Shown here one piece after another: positions 59,013 through 64,000 of a DNA stretch of 64,000 nucleotides. Within the stretch, counting starts at the first letter, position 1. The number at the start of each line of letters is the position of its first letter. The position numbers and the translations under genes were made by a program. The DNA is from Pontederia crassipes (Eukaryota; Streptophyta; Magnoliopsida; Commelinales; Pontederiaceae). The DNA lies in assembly GCA_030549335.1 (NCBI GenBank), contig JAUKPH010000023.1, positions 1,550,001-1,614,000 on the forward strand, given 5' to 3'. A model generated the notes under the pieces. The model was not told the origin of the DNA. It worked only from the letters and a program-made list of their open reading frames with translations, and searched no databases.

Positions 59013-59519
59013 TGATGGGAAAATCCGAGAATAGGGAGAGAAGATCGCAGAGAGATTGTAGAAAAATAGAGGAGACACACGAATTTACCCAGATTCACCC
59101 TTGAGATGGGGGCTACGTCCTGCAAAGAGGTTCCACTATATTGTTTAGGTTTACAGCCGCCACTCAGATTACATCTGAAAATAAACTATAAATAGCCTCT
59201 CCAAACGGGTTCAAAACCCGAACAAAACAGAGAAAAAACCTAATCCGAACTACACGGGCCGGCTAAACAAAAGTCCAAAACCCGTCTAGGTTTCGGGGGC
59301 GCTGCCGTAATACTGGCCCTAATCCGAACTACACGAGCCCGAACCCCCGCCCGCTCACCGGCGAGCGGGACCGCCGTCGGGGGGCGGGGCCCCCGAACCC
59401 CCCTTTCGTTCGTACGCCAGCAATACTGTTAATTGGGTAATACTCAGATTCCCCTAAGCTCAGGTGGGTGAATCCGGTGTGAGAAACAAGGAGCCCTGAA
59501 GTATTCACCAACTCTAACA
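59013..59519 (-). repeat. Tork-2 5' LTR (507 bp)
   Basis: On the minus strand it starts TGTTAGAGTTGG and ends CCCATCA, with a TATA-like TATTTATAG near 59,182-59,190. It is adjacent to the GAACC duplication. It contains a GC-rich stretch near 59,340-59,400 (GCCCGCTCACCGGCGAGCGG). Confidence 0.9.
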
Positions 59520-59524
59520 GAACC

Positions 59525-60600
59525 AAGATGAAAAAAATAGATCAAAACATAATGAGATAGGGAGTTGAAAACTTACCTAAACCAGAAAAGATAACAAACT
59601 CCCCCTACCATGTGCACCTATACTTTAGCCCTCGCCGTCAGTTCTCTCATGCCCTCCCTTGTGTGCACTCATCCCAGGCAACTAGGAGCACCAAGATCAT
59701 CGTCGAACCAGAGACCTGCTAGAACACCAGGAATAAACCAAGGTGAACAACAACCATGGTTTCACCTTTTCTAATAGTTTCGGTTGTTATTTTTTGGATA
59801 TATTTCTCTCGATTTCTGCCTCAAACTGCATGGTCAGCTGGTGATTCAGGAACGTGGACGAAGGACCTTCAACATTGGGGTCCATCTAGAATGGTCGGCA
59901 AAGGAATAGAGCACGAATAACACCAAAACGAAGAGGATTTAGGAAGAGACACATGATAGAGGTAGGCAGATTGTTGAATCAACATTTGGATCAGTTTTAA
60001 CAATAGATTTGCATGTTTTAGAGTCCACTTGGAGTCATAGTATTGTCCCTTATCTGACCACCCATCATGTATTTACTTTGGTTTTAAGAGGTTTATTTCG
60101 ACGAAATCGCGGTGGAAATCACGCATAGTTTTGTCGAAATCAATAAACCTGACCCGAGTTTGAAGTAACCAGCCCAAGTTTGAAGAACTGGGCCAAAGTA
60201 TATGCATCATTGGGCAAAATAGGTGCTGAACCTGACCTGTGTTCTATGCTGCCCGGCCGTGCCCATCGTCTACGTGCACGCATCGTCGGTACCCTGCCTG
60301 GGCTCCCTCTAACATAGGCCCGAGCTGATCACCAGCAACAACTAGAGACCAGCCCGGGCCGAGGCTGAGGCATCAGCCTTTAATGAACCCAGGACCGGTC
60401 ACACCCAATCCGGCCCTGGGTTCTATTGGAACATATTATATTCTGATTATTGTTATTTTGTTGTTGGTATATCTGATTTCACCATATATTCACCTATATC
60501 ATCGCATTGCATGGTATAAATTTGAAGTCCCAGTTTGGACAAAAATGAGAATATAATTAATTTTAAAAAATAAAAGCTTGGGTGACCATGTTACGGATTG
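59525..60600. other. Unassigned repeat-like stretch
   Basis: No gene found. Probably continues the sequence interrupted by Tork-2. At about 60,140-60,430 it holds several GCCCGGGC- or CCCGAGTT-type motifs like those in the neighbouring LTRs. No boundaries or duplications recognised. Confidence 0.35.
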
Positions 60601-62650
60601 ATGGGAGCTCATGTCTAACGCTCCAAAATTTCACCCTCCTACCATGTTGCAATTGGGCTTATTTTGGGCCGCATTACCTACAATTCATACTTCTTAGGCC
60701 TTTCTTTACATGGACTGCATAAGCAAATAACTATTCATCTTTTTTTAACAGAGTGCGGAAGTGACTTTTCTTTCTAACTATTCTTTCCTAAAAGTCCCCT
60801 AAAGGTAACTTAACTTTACATCACATAATTATAGGAGTTCTAATTGACTTAATACCATGTTCAAGTTTACATCACCTTGAACATTGCCACTGCCCACGCC
60901 TCCATCCTTACTTTTTGGTTCATCTATATGTGGAATTCAAACACAGAGATATAAAATTTTCATGTGTATAAAAATACTCAATACATAAGATAATACAATT
61001 CGATAAGAAGACTTAATAAAAATAGGCAAGCTTTCAAAAAACACTTTACTTTCTATTCTTTTTGTTCTTTCACTTTTCTAATTTGTTCTCTTATATTCTA
61101 TTCTTTCTCTTTTTTGTTCTTTTTTTTTATGTTCTTTCAATTATGTTCTTTTATATTCTTTCAATCCACTTTCTCTTATATTCTTTCAATTATGTTCTTT
61201 TCACTACTTCTTTTACTTTAAACAATTCCTAGGACATCTATATGTGTTATCCTAATCTGAGCTCAACTTCTTTTATTATGGATCAACATGGCACTTCCAT
61301 GTGACTATAACATTAGATCAAGGTGGATCAAACCAGGATCAGGTGAGCATTTACTTAGTCACAAAAAACTTGAGCCTCGCATATCCACTCAAGTAGGACC
61401 ATAAGGATCCCCTTGCTTTAAAACCATCATAGAGGGACCATACTCACCTCATATGACGTTGCCGTGATGGAGCTATTAAAACCCACCTATTGACTTTCTT
61501 TAAAACCATCACAGTGGATCCATTAATACCCACCTTATGATGTTTTCGTGGAGCTATCAATACCCACCTTTTGGCCTATGACAATAATGAACCCATTTTA
61601 CAACTTTTATCTTTTCATATTCAGCTATCCTTTCTGTTCAATTCATCATGTGACAATATAAGGGCAAAAAGGTCATTTGACATCTATACAAATCAATACC
61701 AAATCTTATTTCAAATTTGTGCAAAATCCAGGGCGAGTACGATCGAACAGGGATGGGATGCCTTGGAACTCGGGCTGGTGTAATAAGCTCGGTCTGGGCC
61801 TCTCCTATTTCTTCTTCTTCCTTCTTTTCTAACATGGAAACCCGAGTCGGCTTTCATGAAAATCAAGTCGGGTCATCGCGACTGAACGTCAAATAAAATG
61901 CCCGAACATCCCTTTTCTTACTTTGCTTTGGAACCCCCGATGGGTTGTAGGCTGACACGAGACAGGTCAAAACCCAAAAATATCAATTCATTCTTTAGAA
62001 TTGAACCCGGTCCGAGTTACATGAAACTCATGCCGGGTTACATGAAACTCGAGCTGAGTAGGTCTGGTCAAACGACAAACAAAACCTTCAGACATACCTT
62101 TTCCTAGTCCACTTCAAAACCTGGGCCAGGTTGTGGGCCATCGTAGGCCGGGTCGAAACTGGAAACAATGCTTCATTCTCTCGAACGAAACCCGGGTCAT
62201 CTAAATTGGGCCGAGTTTACATTAAATGTGCGTCGGATTCGGTGTTGGTAAAAATGCATCAGAAAAACATCATAGAACCTAGGCCGAGTTTGTAGCGACT
62301 CGGGCCGGGTTCTGACAAAGCAGAACTCGAGTGGTTTTTTCGTCAACTTTGGCCTATAATAACTTTCGGTACAGTACTTCCTTCAGCATAAAAACTATAT
62401 GAAACTATTGATGGGACATAGGAGAACATATACCGATCCTAATTCATCAATCAACTTAACTATTTCATTAGAAATCGTATCCAAAGGTGAATATGAATTC
62501 TTAACTCTTTCAGACAACATGAAACTCGAGAGTTTCGGTGTGTTTTTTTATGAGCTCCGATGATGACTAACCACGAGGTTAGCATCCTTGGACAGAGGGT
62601 AGATCCGAGACTGGATGACCGATCGGAACTCTCATACACGTGCACCGAGG
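60601..62650 (-). repeat. Chromovirus-like Gypsy LTR sequence (R-U5 side)
   Basis: It shares phrases with the solo LTR at 34768-36869 (ATGTGGAATTCAAA.ACA) and holds an array of CCCGG..CCGGG-type motifs at about 61,850-62,320. Short direct repeats at 61,430-61,580 (GATGGAGCTATTAAAACCCACC, GGATCCATTAATACCCACC, GTGGAGCTATCAATACCCACC) are typical of such LTRs. No coding sequence. Edges uncertain. Confidence 0.5.
61021..61205 (+). repeat. Pyrimidine-rich tandem repeat
   Basis: About ten degenerate units of (T)TATATTCTTTCAAT / TATGTTCTTT in 185 bp, almost purely T and C with few G. The reverse strand is a long purine tract. Confidence 0.65.
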
Positions 62651-63098
62651 AAGAAGAAAACGTAGCCCAAAGATAGAGAAAAAACTTAATTAGAAAAGGA
62701 GAGAAAGATGTGTTGGAAGAGACCTTTCGGTGTCTATTTATAAGGAAAAGCCCCCCTAAGCTCTAATCTAATTAGAACATCTATTCATACTTCCTATCCT
62801 TAATTCATCTTTTATTTTCCACAAATTTTTGGATTTAAATAATTAATTCATAATACTATTTCTTGATTTTTAGAATTAAAATAATAATTTATTATTATAT
62901 TTTCTAAATATTTTTATCCTTAAAACTCGTAATTTCAACCTCATTAGGAGTCCTAATTAAGTCCTTCAACAAACTTTATCCCTAATCCACTTCTAGCTAT
63001 ATTTCTTTATTTTATCTATCATAAATATAATTATTCCTGAATTCAAAATTAAATAAATAATTATTATTCTTATCTTTTAATTTTTTAAATAAAATAAT

Positions 63099-63428
63099 AC
63101 AACAACAACCAACAACAAAGCCTTATCTCACTAGGTGGGGTCGGCTACATGGATCATACGACTCCATTCCACTCTATTAGTAACCAAACTTTTCGGTATA
63201 TTATTCACCAATAGATCTTGCTCTATTACTTCGCCAAGTGTCCGCCTTGGCCTCCCTCTCCCTCTTTTAATCGGACTCCAGATTATTTGATCTACTCTTC
63301 TTACTGGCGCATCTAATGATCTTCTCTGAACATGATCAACCCATCTCAAACGATTCTCTACCATTTTCTCACTAATAGGAGCCACTCCGACTCGTTCACG
63401 TATATGGTCATTCCTAATCTTATCTAAT
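63099..63428 (-). mobile_element. RTE LINE, 330-bp 3' end
   Basis: Minus strand. It carries the C-terminal part of the RTE reverse-transcriptase ORF and the (GTT)n-type tail at 63,099-63,117. The flanking duplication is AATAAAATAAT (63088-63098 and 63429-63439). The insertion point agrees with the uninterrupted relative at about 38,425-38,450. It is 5'-truncated, as most LINE copies are. Confidence 0.88.
63131..63427 (-). pseudogene. RTE reverse transcriptase, C-terminal ~98 residues
   Basis: Minus strand. It reads KIRNDHIRERVGVAPI, then RLRWVDHVQRRSLDAPVRRV, KRGRGRPRRTLGEVIEQDL and the end EWSRMIHVADPT before the stop. This is the well-conserved tail of plant RTE-clade ORFs, downstream of the RT core. 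The frame stays open from the left duplication to the true stop, so the copy looks recent. The upstream endonuclease and RT domains are absent through 5' truncation. Confidence 0.9.
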
Positions 63429-63780
63429 AATAAAATAATAATATCTTCTAAATATATTTGGACATAAAACTCTTATATTAACTATCATTAGGAGTATTTT
63501 ATCTATCAAACTTATAGTTAGATTTAAATTAAATTTTGAATCCATAATCTCAATATAACTTCAACTCCAATCTAATTAGGAATCATCTTTTACTACCTGT
63601 TATCTAATAAATCTTTTATTCTCATTCAAACTTTTCTTAACTTATCTTCTTCTTTTATCCTTCCCCTAACTAACTTTCATTCTTTTCGAACTTTATGTTT
63701 CTTTAACAAATCCTAAATTTTGGATTTATTTTAATTATAAAAATTAATTTTTAATTTAAAAAAAAACTTTGGGTTGTTAC

Positions 63781-64000
63781 CTCATAGCAGACTATTGTTT
63801 ACTGCATTGTTTGGGCATGGGTACAATCATCTTCTCGTTGCACAATTTCTCCCCATCGTGTGACAAAATAGGATTCCCCCCTCTATAGTGAGAGTGACAT
63901 GCTATGATGTGCACAATCACTGATCTCATGAAGTACATGGCACCTCATTGTAACTAAAACACTCATTGATAGCATTGAATAGATACATTCACTCAAAGCA
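63781..64000. other. Window edge, no gene recognised
   Basis: 220 bp with no open frame of note. It lies beyond the possible LTR start and may be flanking host or internal Gypsy sequence; the window ends too soon to tell. Confidence 0.3.

Larger units (their letters stand above)
54378..59519 (-). mobile_element. Tork (Tnt1-94-type) Ty1/Copia LTR element 'Tork-2', fossil
   Basis: Minus strand, 5,142 bp, with an exact duplication GAACC (54373-54377 and 59520-59524). LTRs are 558 bp (3', left) and 507 bp (5', right). A primer site (TGGTATCAGAGC) and a polypurine tract are in place. Gag, protease, integrase, RT and RNase H are all present and well conserved. LTRs differ by about 5% outside an expanded repeat. 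It looks close to whole but has about five breaks. It is a different family member from Tork-1; the LTRs are unrelated. Confidence 0.93.
62651..63780 (-). repeat. Gypsy LTR relic (U3 and promoter side)
   Basis: The minus strand carries a TATA box (CCTTATAAATAGACACC, near 62,735-62,751), with AT-rich U3-like sequence at higher coordinates. It resembles 37,431-38,728 in the reverse direction, and its upper edge near 63,780 reads GTAACAACCCAAAG on the minus strand. It is interrupted by the RTE LINE end at 63099-63428. Confidence 0.5.

Noticed and set aside
1-64000. tRNA, rRNA, CRISPR, bacterial operon or riboswitch
   Set aside because: None seen. Direct repeats here are explained by LTRs, subterminal repeats and minisatellites, and the tRNA-like signals are retroelement primer sites.
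1-64000. Host protein-coding gene
   Set aside because: Every recognisable domain belongs to a transposable element; the remaining frames are short and unrecognised.

Overview
This is a window of plant (angiosperm) nuclear DNA, AT-rich and built almost wholly of transposable elements. The evidence is CACTA elements whose terminal repeat begins CACTACAAGAAA, Sirevirus and Tork Copia elements, Tat-like and chromovirus-like Gypsy LTRs, RTE LINE tails ending in the plant signature 'IHVADPT' plus a (GTT)n tail, a Tourist-like MITE and a Mutator-like element. I could not find one convincing host gene, tRNA or rRNA in 64 kb, so this is probably a heterochromatic or intergenic block. The sequence does not let me name the species or order.

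Layout, left to right. From 1 to 22,959 lies the right-hand part of a CACTA element (CACTA-1, + strand). It carries the end of TnpD, then TnpA, then a duplicated 3' end with subterminal repeats and a clean terminal repeat. It is interrupted by a small ~0.7 kb element (861-18607). That element is itself interrupted by a Sirevirus Copia element on the minus strand (1108-18137, target duplication TCATG). Inside the Sirevirus sit a Tork Copia element (7736-12636, duplication ATTAT) and a 2.65 kb solo Gypsy LTR (12932-15579, duplication ACTCC). From 22,960 to 28,000 come a Sirevirus pol relic split by a Tourist-like MITE (duplication TAA), an LTR-like stretch, CACTA subterminal debris, a 99-bp RTE tail with a 17-bp duplication, a GC-rich minisatellite and a long hairpin. 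From 27,898 to 32,465 is a second TnpA relic (CACTA-3) holding a truncated Tat-like Gypsy element.

From 33,300 to 37,430 there is a duplicated low-copy-looking unit broken up by LTR pieces, including a 2.1 kb putative solo LTR. A 646-bp Mutator-like element with a perfect 9-bp duplication (37718-38363) follows, then a large inverted repeat (38729-39512), then a pol-less Tat-like LTR element (40909-46824, duplication TTGTG) inside a Gypsy relic. A minus-strand CACTA copy (CACTA-4, ~49758-54356) adjoins a Tork Copia element (54378-59519, duplication GAACC). The last 4.4 kb is Gypsy LTR sequence cut by an RTE LINE 3' end (63099-63428).

Nothing here looks like a working multigene host system. 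The value of the window is a readable insertion history: target duplications were found by eye for nine insertions, with two more tentative. There are also several regulatory-looking repeat arrays inside LTRs. The most notable are CCCGG-N-CCGGG palindromes shared by what look like different LTR families, and GACCGGTC-type palindromes present both in the Sirevirus LTR and at a second internal site. The Mutator-like element carries a GC-rich, gene-like interior.
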